A program made the position numbers and the translations under genes. The notes beneath the pieces are model-generated. The model was given only the letters and a program-made list of their open reading frames with translations, did not search any database and was not told the origin of the DNA. Below, piece after piece: positions 49,422 through 58,676 of a stretch of 64,000 nt of DNA (its first letter is position 1; every line of letters starts with the position of its first letter). This DNA is from Glutamicibacter sp002979865 (GTDB taxonomy: Bacteria > Actinomycetota > Actinomycetes > Actinomycetales > Micrococcaceae), in assembly GCF_050030965.1 (NCBI RefSeq), contig NZ_CP188297.1, positions 248,001-312,000 of the forward strand, read 5' to 3'.

Positions 49422-50720
49422 CTAGTGGCCTTCGACGCTGCTCTCGTCGAATGGAAGGCTGCCCGCCAGTACAGCCTTGGCCTGGTCCATGTCGATCTCC
49501 CTGGTCCACTTGCCGATCAGCAAGGTTGCCACGGCGTTGCCGGTGAAGTTGGTCAGCGCGCGGGCCTCGGACATGAACTTGTCGATGCCCACGATCACGC
49601 CCATGCCGTCCAGCAGTTCCGGGCGGTGCGACTGCAGGCCGGCTGCCAGGGTGGCCAGGCCGGCGCCGGTCACGCCGGCTGCGCCCTTGGAAGCGATGAT
49701 CATGAAGACCAGCAGGCCGATCTGCTCGCTCAGGCTCATGGGCATGCCCATGGCCGTTGAGACGAAGAGTGCCGCCATGGTCAGGTAGATGGCGGTGCCA
49801 TCGAGGTTGAAGGAGTAGCCGGTAGGCACGGTGATGCCCACGACGGGCTTGGACACCCCTGCGTGCTCCATCTTGGCGATCAGGCGCGGCAGTGCCGACT
49901 CGGAGGATGAGGTGGAGAAGATCAGCAGGTATTCGCGAGCCAGGTACTTCAGCAGCAGGAAGATGTTCAGGCCGGTGACCAGGCGCAACAGGGAACCGAG
50001 GACGACGACGATGAAGAGCGCGCAGGTGACGTAGAAGGCACCCATGAGGATCGCCATCGAGCCGATGGCGGCCCAGCCGGTAGCGCCGACCACGGCGGCA
50101 ATGGCACCGAAGGCACCGATCGGGGCAGCCCACATGATCATCATCATCAGGCGGAAGACCACCGCCTGGATGTGCTTGACTGCGTTGAGCACAGGCTCGC
50201 CGGACTTGCCCATGGACTGCAGCGCGAAGCCGACCAGCAGGGCCAGCACCAGGGTCGGCAGCACGGGGATGTCGCCCGGAATCATTTCCAGCAGGAAGGC
50301 CACGGTGGAGTTCTCCCCGCCGCCGGATCCCGACTCGTACGGCTCGAGCTTCAGCCCCGAACCCGGGTGGATGATGTTGCCGACGACCAGGCCGATGGCC
50401 AGCGCAAAGGTGGACATGGTGATGAAGTACAGCAGCGCCAGGCCGCCGACCTTGCCGACGGTTGCCGCCTTGGCAATGGAACCAACGCCCAGGACGATGG
50501 TGCAGAAGATGACTGGACCGATCAGCATCTTGATCAGTGCGACGAATCCGGTGCCCAGGGGCTTGAGGGCCTTGCCCACCTCCGGGGCCAGCAGGCCGAC
50601 CGCTGCGCCGAGCACCACGGCGGCAATCACCATGATGTACAGCCAGTGGGTCTTGTCTTTCTTCTTCGTTCCGGCCTGCGGCGAATTGCCTGCCGGCGGC
50701 ATCTGGTCTGTGACAGCCAT
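49422..50720 (-). CDS. dctA: C4-dicarboxylate/H+ (Na+) symporter DctA
   Basis: 432 residues from an ATG at 50720 with AGGACT upstream. Eight membrane helices and two re-entrant loops; the Ser-rich loop FSTSSSESALPRLIAKME and the motif GYSFNLDGTAIYLTMAALFV are diagnostic for the DAACS family. It imports succinate, fumarate and malate. The gene is divergent from a CitA/CitB-type two-component system that probably controls it. Confidence 0.93.
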   Translation of the reverse strand: MAVTDQMPPAGNSPQAGTKKKDKTHWLYIMVIAAVVLGAAVGLLAPEVGKALKPLGTGFVALIKMLIGPVIFCTIVLGVGSIAKAATVGKVGGLALLYFITMSTFALAIGLVVGNIIHPGSGLKLEPYESGSGGGENSTVAFLLEMIPGDIPVLPTLVLALLVGFALQSMGKSGEPVLNAVKHIQAVVFRLMMMIMWAAPIGAFGAIAAVVGATGWAAIGSMAILMGAFYVTCALFIVVVLGSLLRLVTGLNIFLLLKYLAREYLLIFSTSSSESALPRLIAKMEHAGVSKPVVGITVPTGYSFNLDGTAIYLTMAALFVSTAMGMPMSLSEQIGLLVFMIIASKGAAGVTGAGLATLAAGLQSHRPELLDGMGVIVGIDKFMSEARALTNFTGNAVATLLIGKWTREIDMDQAKAVLAGSLPFDESSVEGH

Positions 50721-50896
50721 GGTAGTCCTACCCTTGTGAGCGCATGGAACCGAACCGTGCACCCTTGCACAGCCGGCATTACGTAGAATCGTTCTGTATC
50801 CATGGTGCGGTTCGAAGTGATCCGCATCTCCATTGCGTTCATATTGGTCACGCGGTGAACAGTACAAGGACCAGGCAGCACAAGGAGATGAGCGCA

Positions 50897-52600
50897 GTGA
50901 CCGATCATTTCACCGACCTGTCGCTGGCCCGCCCCACCCGCGAGGCCGCCTCCCCCGCACCGCTCAGCCGCGACGGCTGGTCCCTGGCGGTAGTCATCTT
51001 CGCCGCCCAGATGCTGGTGGTCATCTTCGTCGTCGTGGGCCTGGCGGTCGCCACCTACCAGCACCAGGCGCAGGTGATCCAGGATGACAAGCAGGCCACG
51101 GTGGCCACGATTTCCATCACCCTGGCCAACGATCCTTTCGTGTCCCAGGCCCTGGCCGGCGATCACCCCACCGAGCAGCTGCAGCCCTACACCGACAAGA
51201 TCCTGGACCGCGGGCAAGGCGTGGATTTCATTACGATCATGACCCCCGATGCCCTGCGCGTCACCCACCCCGACCCCGAGCAGCTGGGCAAGGGATATTC
51301 GGGCAGCATCAACCAAGCGCTGGCCGGCCAGACCCACAACGAGGTGGCCGCGGGCACCTTGGGCCTTTCGGTGCGCACCATCGCCCCGGTCTACCACGAC
51401 GGCGAGCTGGTGGGGATGGTCTCTTCGGGCATCACGCTGGAGAGCCTGGAGTCGATCTACCGCAGCGAACTTCCGCAGATCATGACCGTTTCGGCGCTGG
51501 CCCTGCTGCTGGCGGGTTTCAGCTCATGGTCCTTCTCCCGCTACGTCAACCAGGCCACGCTCGGCTTCGGCCCGCACGGGCTGCGCCGGCTCTACGCCTT
51601 CTACTTCTCGGCCCTGCACTCGGTTCGCGAGGGCCTGGTCCTGCTGGACCGGCGGCACCGCATCGTGCTCTACAACCAGGAAGCTTCCAGATTGCTCGGC
51701 TTCCCCGAGGAAGTGCCTTCCGGCGGATTGGACCTCGACCAGGTGCAGATCCCCGAAACCCTGCGCACCCTGATGGCGACCGGACGCAGCTGCAAGGACG
51801 AAATCCATTTGGGCACCCACACCGTGCTGTCCATTTCCCAGGGCCCGGCCCGCCTGACCAACGCGCGATTGCCCCGCCGCGGCGGGCTGCCGGCCCGCTG
51901 GTTCGGTTCCCAGCAGGTGACCGGCCAGGTCATGACGCTGCGCGATTTGACCGAAGTGCAGGAACTGGCCGGCGAAGTGCAATCGCTGAAGACCTTCTCC
52001 ACCGCCCTGCGAGCGCAAACCCATGAGCATGCCAACCGCCTGCACACCATTGCCACGCTGATCGAAAATGGCCAGAGCGACAAGGCGCTGGCCTTCGCGG
52101 TCGATGACCGCCAGCATTCGCAGAAGCTCACCGATGCGATCGTGCATTCCATCGACGACGTCTATCTTTCCAGCCTGCTGGTGGCCAAGGCCGCCCAAGC
52201 CCATGAGCGCGGCGTGAAGCTCGATATCAACGCGCAGGGCATGATTCCGGGCAATGCCTTTGCCGCCACCGACATCGTCACCATCGTCGGCAACCTGCTG
52301 GATAACGCGCTGGATGCTTCGGCGGGCACCCAGGACGCGACGGTGTGGGTGGAAGTGGCCGCGGCCGCGGCCGATGACGAGCTGATCATCGCGGTGGCCG
52401 ATTCCGGCCCGGGCATCGAACCCGAGTTCCTCGATCAGCTGCTGCGCTTCGGGGCCAGCACCAAGGCCGGCGGCCAGCCGCGCGGCCTGGGGCTGGCACT
52501 GGTGCAGCAGGCGGTGCTGCGGCTAGGTGGCACAATGGGTGTTGATAACGATGCCGGCGCAATCTTCACCGTCACCTTGCCCTTGAGAATCAGCGACTAG
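50897..52600 (+). CDS. Sensor histidine kinase, CitA/DcuS type
   Basis: 567 residues from a GTG at 50897 (AAGGAG nine bases before); an ATG at 50888 sits too close to that site. TM1 (LAVVIFAAQMLVVIFVVVGL), a periplasmic single-Cache domain (about 55-190), TM2 (IMTVSALALLLAGFSSW), a PAS domain (LVLLDRRHRIVLYNQEASRL), the SpoOB-like phosphoacceptor helix LRAQTHEHANRLHTIATLIE and an ATPase domain (NLLDNALDA, VADSGPGI, GLGLAL). It senses C4-dicarboxylate or citrate outside the cell. Adjacent dctA is the likely target. Confidence 0.92.
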   Translation: MTDHFTDLSLARPTREAASPAPLSRDGWSLAVVIFAAQMLVVIFVVVGLAVATYQHQAQVIQDDKQATVATISITLANDPFVSQALAGDHPTEQLQPYTDKILDRGQGVDFITIMTPDALRVTHPDPEQLGKGYSGSINQALAGQTHNEVAAGTLGLSVRTIAPVYHDGELVGMVSSGITLESLESIYRSELPQIMTVSALALLLAGFSSWSFSRYVNQATLGFGPHGLRRLYAFYFSALHSVREGLVLLDRRHRIVLYNQEASRLLGFPEEVPSGGLDLDQVQIPETLRTLMATGRSCKDEIHLGTHTVLSISQGPARLTNARLPRRGGLPARWFGSQQVTGQVMTLRDLTEVQELAGEVQSLKTFSTALRAQTHEHANRLHTIATLIENGQSDKALAFAVDDRQHSQKLTDAIVHSIDDVYLSSLLVAKAAQAHERGVKLDINAQGMIPGNAFAATDIVTIVGNLLDNALDASAGTQDATVWVEVAAAAADDELIIAVADSGPGIEPEFLDQLLRFGASTKAGGQPRGLGLALVQQAVLRLGGTMGVDNDAGAIFTVTLPLRISD

Positions 52601-52614
52601 CCCAGGAGGGTACC

Positions 52615-53364
52615 GTGCACGAATCCCCTGCAGCCACGCCCCCGCCGGGCACCGCCTCGCACAGCTTCAAGGTGCTCGTGGTCGACGACGAGCCGCAAAC
52701 TGCCGCCTCCCACGCCAAGTACGTCAACCGCGTTCCGGGATTCGCCACCGGCGCCATTGCCGCCAACGGCCAGCAGGCGCTCGGGCTCCTGGCCGCGGCC
52801 CGCGATGCCCAGGATCCCTTTGACCTGGTCCTGCTGGATATGACCCTGCCCGACCTGCACGGCATCGACGTCGCCAAGCGCATGCGCGGCCGCGGGCTGA
52901 CCACCGACATCATCGCCATTACCGCGGTGCGGGATTTGGCTGTGGTGCGTTCGGCGGTAGCCACCGGAATCACCCAGTACCTGATCAAGCCCTTCACCTT
53001 CGCGGCGTTCACCGAGAAATTGGAGAACCACCGGCGGTTCATTTCCGAGATCAGCTCCACCGGCCCGGATACCAGCCAGGCCGCGCTGGATAATGCGTTC
53101 TCGGCCCTGCGCACCACCAGCGCTTCCGCGTCCCTGCCCAAGGGGCTGATTCCGGAAACGCTGGCGCAGATCACCGACCATCTGCGCAGCAAGCCCGATA
53201 CCTGCCTGTCAGCGACCGAGCTCGGAGAAGAGCTGGGTATCTCCCGGGTCACCGCCCGGCGCTATCTGGAGCATCTTGCCGAGGTCAAGGCCGTGGTCAA
53301 GCAGCCCCGGCATGGCACGCGAGGCCGCCCGGAATACGAATACCGGGCAGCCTCGCGCAGCTAG
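52615..53364 (+). CDS. Response regulator, CitB/DcuR type
   Basis: 249 residues, GTG start at 52615 with GGAGGG upstream. Receiver domain with VLVVDDEP, phosphoacceptor Asp in LVLLDMTLPDLHGI and Lys in YLIKPFTF; the C-terminal part holds the helix-turn-helix LSATELGEELGISRVTARRY followed by a wing. It pairs with the kinase 14 bases upstream. Ends facing the prpE stop with 13 bases between. Confidence 0.92.
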   Translation: MHESPAATPPPGTASHSFKVLVVDDEPQTAASHAKYVNRVPGFATGAIAANGQQALGLLAAARDAQDPFDLVLLDMTLPDLHGIDVAKRMRGRGLTTDIIAITAVRDLAVVRSAVATGITQYLIKPFTFAAFTEKLENHRRFISEISSTGPDTSQAALDNAFSALRTTSASASLPKGLIPETLAQITDHLRSKPDTCLSATELGEELGISRVTARRYLEHLAEVKAVVKQPRHGTRGRPEYEYRAASRS

Positions 53365-53377
53365 GCTCTGGTTTCCC

Positions 53378-55294
53378 CTAGGCTTCGGGACGCAGTAGCG
53401 GCACCAGCTCGTCGAGCACCGCGGTGTCTTCGATGGTCGACGGGACCGAGTAGTCCTTGCCATCGGCAATCTGCCGCATGGTCTTGCGCAGGATCTTGCC
53501 CGAACGGGTTTTGGGCAGCGCCGCCACGACGGTGACTTCGCGGAAGTCGGCCACCGCGCCGATATGCTGGCGCACCAGCGCGACGATTTCCTTCTTCAGC
53601 GTTTCCTCCTGGATCTGCACACCGGACTTGAGCACCACATAGCCGCTGGCCCGCTGGCCCTTGAGCGCGTCGGCCAGGCCGATCACCGCGCATTCGGCCA
53701 CGGCGGGATGGCTCGCCAGCACCTGCTCCATGGCACCGGTGGACAGGCGGTGCCCGGACACGTTGATCACGTCATCGGTTCGCCCCATGACGAACAGGTA
53801 GCCGTCGTCGTCCAGGAAGCCGGAATCGCCGGTGAGGTAGCACCCCTGGATCTGCGAGAGGTAGGTGTCGATGAAGCGCTGGTCGTTGCCCCACAGGGTG
53901 GTCAAGGCGCCGGGCGGCAAGGGCAGCCGGACAACGATGTTGCCTTCCTGGTTCGCGCCTAGCTGCTCGCCCAGCGCATCGCGGATCTGCACGTCGAACC
54001 CCGGTACCGGGGTGGTCGGCGAACCGGCCTTGGCAGGCAGCTCTTCCAGGCCCAGCGGGTTGGACGCGATCGGCCAGCCGGTTTCGGTCTGCCACCAGTT
54101 ATCCACCACGGGGATGCCCAGCAGCTTCGAGGCGAAGTGGTAGGTATCCGGATCCAGCCGCTCGCCGGCGACGAACAGCGCACGCAGCGATGACAGATCG
54201 TGGCTGGCGATCATCGCGCCTTCCGGGTCGGCCTTGCGCACCGCGCGCAGCGCAGTCGGCGCGGTGAACATCGTGGTGACCTTGTGGTCCTCGATGATCC
54301 GGCCGAACGCACCGGCATCCGGAGTCCCGATGGGCTTGCCCTCGTAGAGCACCGTGGTGGCCCCGGCGATCAGCGGCGCATAGACGATGTAGGAGTGTCC
54401 GACCACCCAGCCCACGTCGGAGGCGGTGAACATGGTATCTCCCGGATGCACGTCGTAAACCGCGTTCATGGAGTACTGCAGGGCCGTGGCGTAGCCGCCG
54501 GTGTCGCGCACCACGCCCTTGGGGGCACCGGTGGTTCCCGAGGTGTAGAGCACGTAGAGCGGGTGGGTGGATGGCACGGAGACCGGCCCGGCCGGCGAGG
54601 CGGTCTTCGCCTGCTCTTCCCAGTCCAGCCAATTGATCTGCTGGCCGTTGACCGGCTTTGCCTGGTATTCGTCCAGGCCGTGCTCGAAGCCATCGCGGTG
54701 GGCAACGATCACGTCCCTGACCGCAGGCTCGGCCAGGCCCAGCGCTTCGGCCACTGCCGGCAGGTATTCGATGCGGCGGCTTGGCTCGATGCCGCCGGAG
54801 GCGGTAATGATCGCGACCGGGGCGCAGTCGGTGATGCGGGCCGCCAGTTCCTTGGGCGCGAAGCCGCCGAAGACCACCGAGTGGATTGCACCCAGGCGTG
54901 CGCAAGCAAGCATCGCGATGGCCGCCTGCGGGATCATCGGCAGGTAGACCAGCACGCGGTCACCGGCCTTCACGCCGCGTCCAGCCAGCACGCCGGCGAA
55001 GATTTCCACTTCGCGCAGCAGTTCGGAGTAGGAGTAGGTGGTGGCGGTGCCCAGCATTGCCGAATCGTAGACCAAGGCGGCGCTCTCTCCGCGTCCGGCT
55101 TCGACGTGGCGGTCCAGCGCATTGGCCGAAAGGTTCAGCATGCCATCCGGGAACCAGCCATACAGCGGCTTGCGCGAATCATCCAGCGCAATCCGCGGCG
55201 CCTTGTCCCAATGGATATCCCGGGCAGCTTGCAGCCAGAATGCGGCGGGGTCATTGGTGGCTTGGTCATAGGCCTGGCGGTATTCCTGCACCAT
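53378..55294 (-). CDS. prpE: Propionyl-CoA synthetase
   Basis: 638 residues from an ATG at 55294 with AGGAGGAG upstream; the ORF reading to 55492 has no role. Acyl-CoA synthetase motifs: YTSGTTGAPKGVVRDTGG, WWQTETGWPI, YLTGDSGFLDDDGYLFVMGR and a C-terminal SGKILRKTMR (acetylatable Lys). The start RQAYDQATNDPAAFWLQAAR is PrpE-like rather than Acs-like. It converts propionate to propionyl-CoA and is divergent from the methylcitrate genes. Confidence 0.92.
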   Translation of the reverse strand: MVQEYRQAYDQATNDPAAFWLQAARDIHWDKAPRIALDDSRKPLYGWFPDGMLNLSANALDRHVEAGRGESAALVYDSAMLGTATTYSYSELLREVEIFAGVLAGRGVKAGDRVLVYLPMIPQAAIAMLACARLGAIHSVVFGGFAPKELAARITDCAPVAIITASGGIEPSRRIEYLPAVAEALGLAEPAVRDVIVAHRDGFEHGLDEYQAKPVNGQQINWLDWEEQAKTASPAGPVSVPSTHPLYVLYTSGTTGAPKGVVRDTGGYATALQYSMNAVYDVHPGDTMFTASDVGWVVGHSYIVYAPLIAGATTVLYEGKPIGTPDAGAFGRIIEDHKVTTMFTAPTALRAVRKADPEGAMIASHDLSSLRALFVAGERLDPDTYHFASKLLGIPVVDNWWQTETGWPIASNPLGLEELPAKAGSPTTPVPGFDVQIRDALGEQLGANQEGNIVVRLPLPPGALTTLWGNDQRFIDTYLSQIQGCYLTGDSGFLDDDGYLFVMGRTDDVINVSGHRLSTGAMEQVLASHPAVAECAVIGLADALKGQRASGYVVLKSGVQIQEETLKKEIVALVRQHIGAVADFREVTVVAALPKTRSGKILRKTMRQIADGKDYSVPSTIEDTAVLDELVPLLRPEA

Positions 55295-55403
55295 GGTTCT
55301 CTCCTCCTGGCACCGGGGCATCATCATCCGGCACCTGTGTGGTGGTTGAGGTCGTCCTCTTGGCGTTAACTGTATGAGTACGATCACATCACCGCAACCA
55401 CTT

Positions 55404-55411
55404 TGTATACA
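55404..55411. promoter_or_regulatory. TGTATACA operator, site 1 (prpE side)
   Basis: A perfect 8-bp palindrome 110 bases from the prpE start, in the prpE/gntR divergent region. An identical site lies at 55467-55474; the two centres are 63 bases apart. Confidence 0.6.
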
Positions 55412-55466
55412 GATTTCGAAAAAATACCAAAAGAATTTGGCGCAACTCACACATTTTCGGGTTTCA

Positions 55467-55474
55467 TGTATACA
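55467..55474. promoter_or_regulatory. TGTATACA operator, site 2 (gntR side)
   Basis: Identical palindrome 9 bases upstream of the gntR start codon, so a bound protein would block translation-start-proximal transcription of the gntR-prpDBC operon. FCD-type GntR proteins bind GTnnAC-centred sites, which GTATAC fits. Confidence 0.6.
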
Positions 55475-55482
55475 CTGGAGCC

Positions 55483-56136
55483 ATGAGAGCAAGCGACAAG
55501 GTTTACGAGAGCCTCCGCGCCGACATTGTCGAATGGCGCCTGGCTCCAGGGACCGTCCTGGCCGAAGTGGAACAGTCAGAGCGCCTGGGCGTTTCCCGCA
55601 CTCCGGTGCGCGAGGCCTTGGGCCGGCTGGTCGCCGACGGCTTGGCGGTTCAGCATCGCGGACGCGGCGCTGTCGTCTCCGAGGTCAGCGAGGACCACGT
55701 GGAAGACCTGTTCGTACTGCGCTTGGCATTGGAATGCGCCAGCGCACGCGAAGCTGCCAAGTCCGCGCAGCGATCGGCCTTCACGCAGCTGGCCAGCCGC
55801 TTCGAAGCAGCTCTCACGGAGGTGGAGCTTCCCGGATCCCGGGAGTCCTACTACCAGCTGGTGCAGCTGCTGGACGAGTCCATCGACGAAGCAGCTGGCA
55901 ATAATTACCTGTCCAACGCCCTGCGCACCTTGCGGGTGAACCTGCAACGGGTGCGGCGCATGGCCAAGGACAATCCCGAAAGGCTCAAGGCTTCCGCTTC
56001 CGAGCACGCGGCCATCGCCAGGGCAATCGCCAGCGGAAACCCAGAGGTCGCGGCCGCGGCCACCACAGTTCACCTGCACGAATCCTTCACCCACATCATG
56101 GCCCATGCGGCCGGATCAGAAAGGCAGTTACCATGA
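55483..56136 (+). CDS. GntR/FCD family regulator of the methylcitrate genes
   Basis: 217 residues. N-terminal winged helix (VYESLRADIVEWRLAPGTVL, SERLGVSRTPVREALGRLVA) and a C-terminal FCD domain with metal/ligand residues in the pattern VEDLFVLRLALECASAREA, VQLLDESIDEAA and SEHAAIARAIASGNPEVAAA. It overlaps prpD by ATGA and is divergent from prpE. Propionyl-CoA or methylcitrate are likely effectors. Confidence 0.9.
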   Translation: MRASDKVYESLRADIVEWRLAPGTVLAEVEQSERLGVSRTPVREALGRLVADGLAVQHRGRGAVVSEVSEDHVEDLFVLRLALECASAREAAKSAQRSAFTQLASRFEAALTEVELPGSRESYYQLVQLLDESIDEAAGNNYLSNALRTLRVNLQRVRRMAKDNPERLKASASEHAAIARAIASGNPEVAAAATTVHLHESFTHIMAHAAGSERQLP

Positions 56137-57650
56137 TCAACCACCCCGTACGCGTATACCGCTCAGAGGAAAACCTGGCTCGCGAAGACCAGCTGGCACA
56201 TAAGATCGCCACGGTTGCTGCCGATCCGGTAGAGGTCACCGCAGAAGTGGCCGGCATGATCATTAACCGCATCATCGACAATGCTTCGGTCGCGATCGCT
56301 TCGCTGAACCGCGGGCCGATCGTTGCCGCCCGTGCCCAGGCACTGTCCCACGCGCCATCCACCGGCGGTGCGGGCGCCAGCGTCTTCGGCATTTCCGAGA
56401 AGGTTTCCCCGGAATGGGCAGCGTGGGCCAACGGGGTGGCCGTGCGCGAATTGGATTACCACGACACCTTCCTGGCTGCCGAGTACTCCCACCCGGGCGA
56501 TAACATCCCGCCGATCCTGGCGGTTGCCCAGCACACCGGAGCTTCGGGCAAGGACCTGATCCGCGGCATCGCCACGGGCTACGAGATCCAGGTGGACTTG
56601 GTCAAGGCCATCTGCCTGCACAAGCACAAGATCGACCACGTAGCGCACCTGGGCCCATCGGCCGCTGCCGGCATCGGCACCCTGCTGGGGCTGGATGTCG
56701 AGACCATCTTCCAGGCCGTTGGCCAGGGCCTGCACACCACCACCGCCACCCGCCAGTCGCGCAAGGGCGAAATCTCCACCTGGAAGGCCCATGCCCCGGC
56801 CTTCGCCGGCAAGATGGCCGTCGAGGCTGCCGACCGCGCGATGCGCGGCCAGACTTCCCCCGTGCCAATCTACGAAGGCGAAGACGGCGTGATCGCCTGG
56901 ATGCTCGACGGCAAGGATGCCGCCTACGAGGTGCCGCTGCCAGAGGCCGGCGAAGCCAAGCGCGCCATCCTGGACACCTACACCAAGGAGCATTCGGCCG
57001 AGTACCAGGCGCAGGCCTGGATCGACCTGGCCCGCAAGCTGCATGGCGAGCACCCGGAGGCCACCGACCCGCAGAACGTCAAGTCGGTGCTGATCAAGAC
57101 CAGCCACCACACGCACTACGTCATCGGTTCCGGAGCCAACGACCCGCAGAAGTACGATCCAACCGCATCGCGCGAGACCCTGGATCACTCGATCCCGTAC
57201 ATCTTCACCGTCGCCCTGCAGGATGGCGCATGGCACCACGTGGATTCCTACTCGCCAGAGCGTGCCGGCCGCGCCGACACCGTGGAGCTGTGGAACAAGG
57301 TGGCCACCGAAGAAGATGCCGAATGGACCCGCCGCTACCACTCGCTGGATATTGCCGAGAAGGCTTTCGGCGGCTCGGTGGAAATCACCTTGAACGATGG
57401 CACCGTGATCACCGACGAAATCGCCGTTGCGGACGCGCACCCGCTGGGCGCCCGTCCCTTCGCCCGCGAGCAGTACATCAACAAGTTCCGCACCCTGGCC
57501 GCCGGCCTGGTGGACGACGCCGAGATCGACCGCTTCATCGCGGCCGCGGAAAACCTGGAAAACCTGGCCGCCGGCGAATTGGACCAGCTGAACATCGCCG
57601 CCGCAGCGGGCGTCATCGACGCCGCGGCCGCACCGAAGGGCCTGTTCTAG
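56133..57650 (+). CDS. prpD: 2-methylcitrate dehydratase
   Basis: 505 residues of the MmgE/PrpD family: ANGVAVRELDYHDTFLAAEY, SHPGDNIPPILAVAQHTGAS, LHTTTATRQSRKGEISTWKA and HHTHYVIGSGANDPQKYDP. It dehydrates 2-methylcitrate to 2-methylaconitate/cis-aconitate form. Translationally coupled to gntR and followed by prpB one base later. Confidence 0.95.
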   Translation: MINHPVRVYRSEENLAREDQLAHKIATVAADPVEVTAEVAGMIINRIIDNASVAIASLNRGPIVAARAQALSHAPSTGGAGASVFGISEKVSPEWAAWANGVAVRELDYHDTFLAAEYSHPGDNIPPILAVAQHTGASGKDLIRGIATGYEIQVDLVKAICLHKHKIDHVAHLGPSAAAGIGTLLGLDVETIFQAVGQGLHTTTATRQSRKGEISTWKAHAPAFAGKMAVEAADRAMRGQTSPVPIYEGEDGVIAWMLDGKDAAYEVPLPEAGEAKRAILDTYTKEHSAEYQAQAWIDLARKLHGEHPEATDPQNVKSVLIKTSHHTHYVIGSGANDPQKYDPTASRETLDHSIPYIFTVALQDGAWHHVDSYSPERAGRADTVELWNKVATEEDAEWTRRYHSLDIAEKAFGGSVEITLNDGTVITDEIAVADAHPLGARPFAREQYINKFRTLAAGLVDDAEIDRFIAAAENLENLAAGELDQLNIAAAAGVIDAAAAPKGLF

Positions 57651-57651
57651 C

Positions 57652-58581
57652 ATGCTGTACTCGACCAGGACCCCCGCAGAAAAGCGCCTTGCGCTGCGCG
57701 AGATGCTCACCCCGGGCGCTGCCCGCCAGTTCCCCGGAGCCTTCAACCCGCTCTCGGCCAAGCTGATCAGCGAGAAGCAGTTCGACGGAATCTACATCTC
57801 CGGTGCCGTGCTGGCCAACGACCTGGGCCTGCCGGATATCGGCCTGACTTCGCTGACCGAGGTAGCAACCCGCGCCGGGCAGATCGCGCGCATGTCTGAC
57901 CTGCCGGCGATCGTGGATGCCGACACCGGATTCGGCGAGCCGATGAACGTGGCCCGCACCATCCAGGAACTCGAATACGCCGGCCTGGCCGGCTGCCACA
58001 TCGAGGACCAGTTCAACCCGAAGCGCTGCGGGCACCTGGATGGCAAGAATGTGGTGGATACCGACACCATGCTCAAGCGCATCGCCGCTGCCGCTGATGC
58101 ACGCATCGATGAGAACTTCCTGATCATGGCCCGCACCGATATCCGTGCGGTCGATGGCCTGGATGCGGCGATCGACCGTGCCAAGGCGATGGTCGATGCT
58201 GGTGCCGACGCGATCTTCCCGGAGGCGATGAAGAACGTCGCCGAATTCGAGGCAGTATGCAACGCGGTCGACGTGCCGGTACTGGCGAACATGACCGAGT
58301 TCGGCAAGTCCGAGCTGTTCAACCGCCAGGAACTGGCCGATGCAGGCGTCGCGCTGATCATCTATCCGGTCACCTTGCTGCGCAGCGCAATGGGCGCGGC
58401 TGAACGCGTACTGGATGCCATTAGCGAGGATGGCACCCAGGCCCGTGAAGTGGATAGCATGTTGACCAGGTCACGTTTGTACGAGCTCGTGGACTACGAG
58501 GCATACAACCGCTTCGACACCGGAATCTTCAACTTCCAGGTCCCAACCCTGGACATTGATTCCAACAGCGCGAACCTCTAG
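57652..58581 (+). CDS. prpB: 2-methylisocitrate lyase
   Basis: 309 residues, isocitrate-lyase superfamily. ADTGFGEPMNVARTIQELEY, HIEDQFNPKRCGHLDGK (KRCGH catalytic Cys) and VLANMTEFGKSELFNRQEL are diagnostic. It splits methylisocitrate to pyruvate and succinate. It follows prpD with one intervening base. Confidence 0.96.
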   Translation: MLYSTRTPAEKRLALREMLTPGAARQFPGAFNPLSAKLISEKQFDGIYISGAVLANDLGLPDIGLTSLTEVATRAGQIARMSDLPAIVDADTGFGEPMNVARTIQELEYAGLAGCHIEDQFNPKRCGHLDGKNVVDTDTMLKRIAAAADARIDENFLIMARTDIRAVDGLDAAIDRAKAMVDAGADAIFPEAMKNVAEFEAVCNAVDVPVLANMTEFGKSELFNRQELADAGVALIIYPVTLLRSAMGAAERVLDAISEDGTQAREVDSMLTRSRLYELVDYEAYNRFDTGIFNFQVPTLDIDSNSANL

Positions 58582-58605
58582 GCTCGCAAGCACCTACTAC
58601 CCCCT

Positions 58606-58633
58606 GCGCCGGCCGGCACCCGCCGGCCGGCGC
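58606..58633 (+). repeat. GC-rich inverted repeat between prpB and prpC
   Basis: GCGCCGGCCGGC and its complement, 12 bp, with an ACCC loop and no following T-run. It may attenuate or stabilise the prpB transcript, letting prpC be expressed at a different level. Confidence 0.6.
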
Positions 58634-58676
58634 GACCCAAAGCATTATTATTCTCCGGCAATGAAGAGGAGCAAGA

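Noticed and set aside
56163..57761. 532-codon minus-strand open frame
   Set aside because: Antisense to prpD, which is firmly identified.
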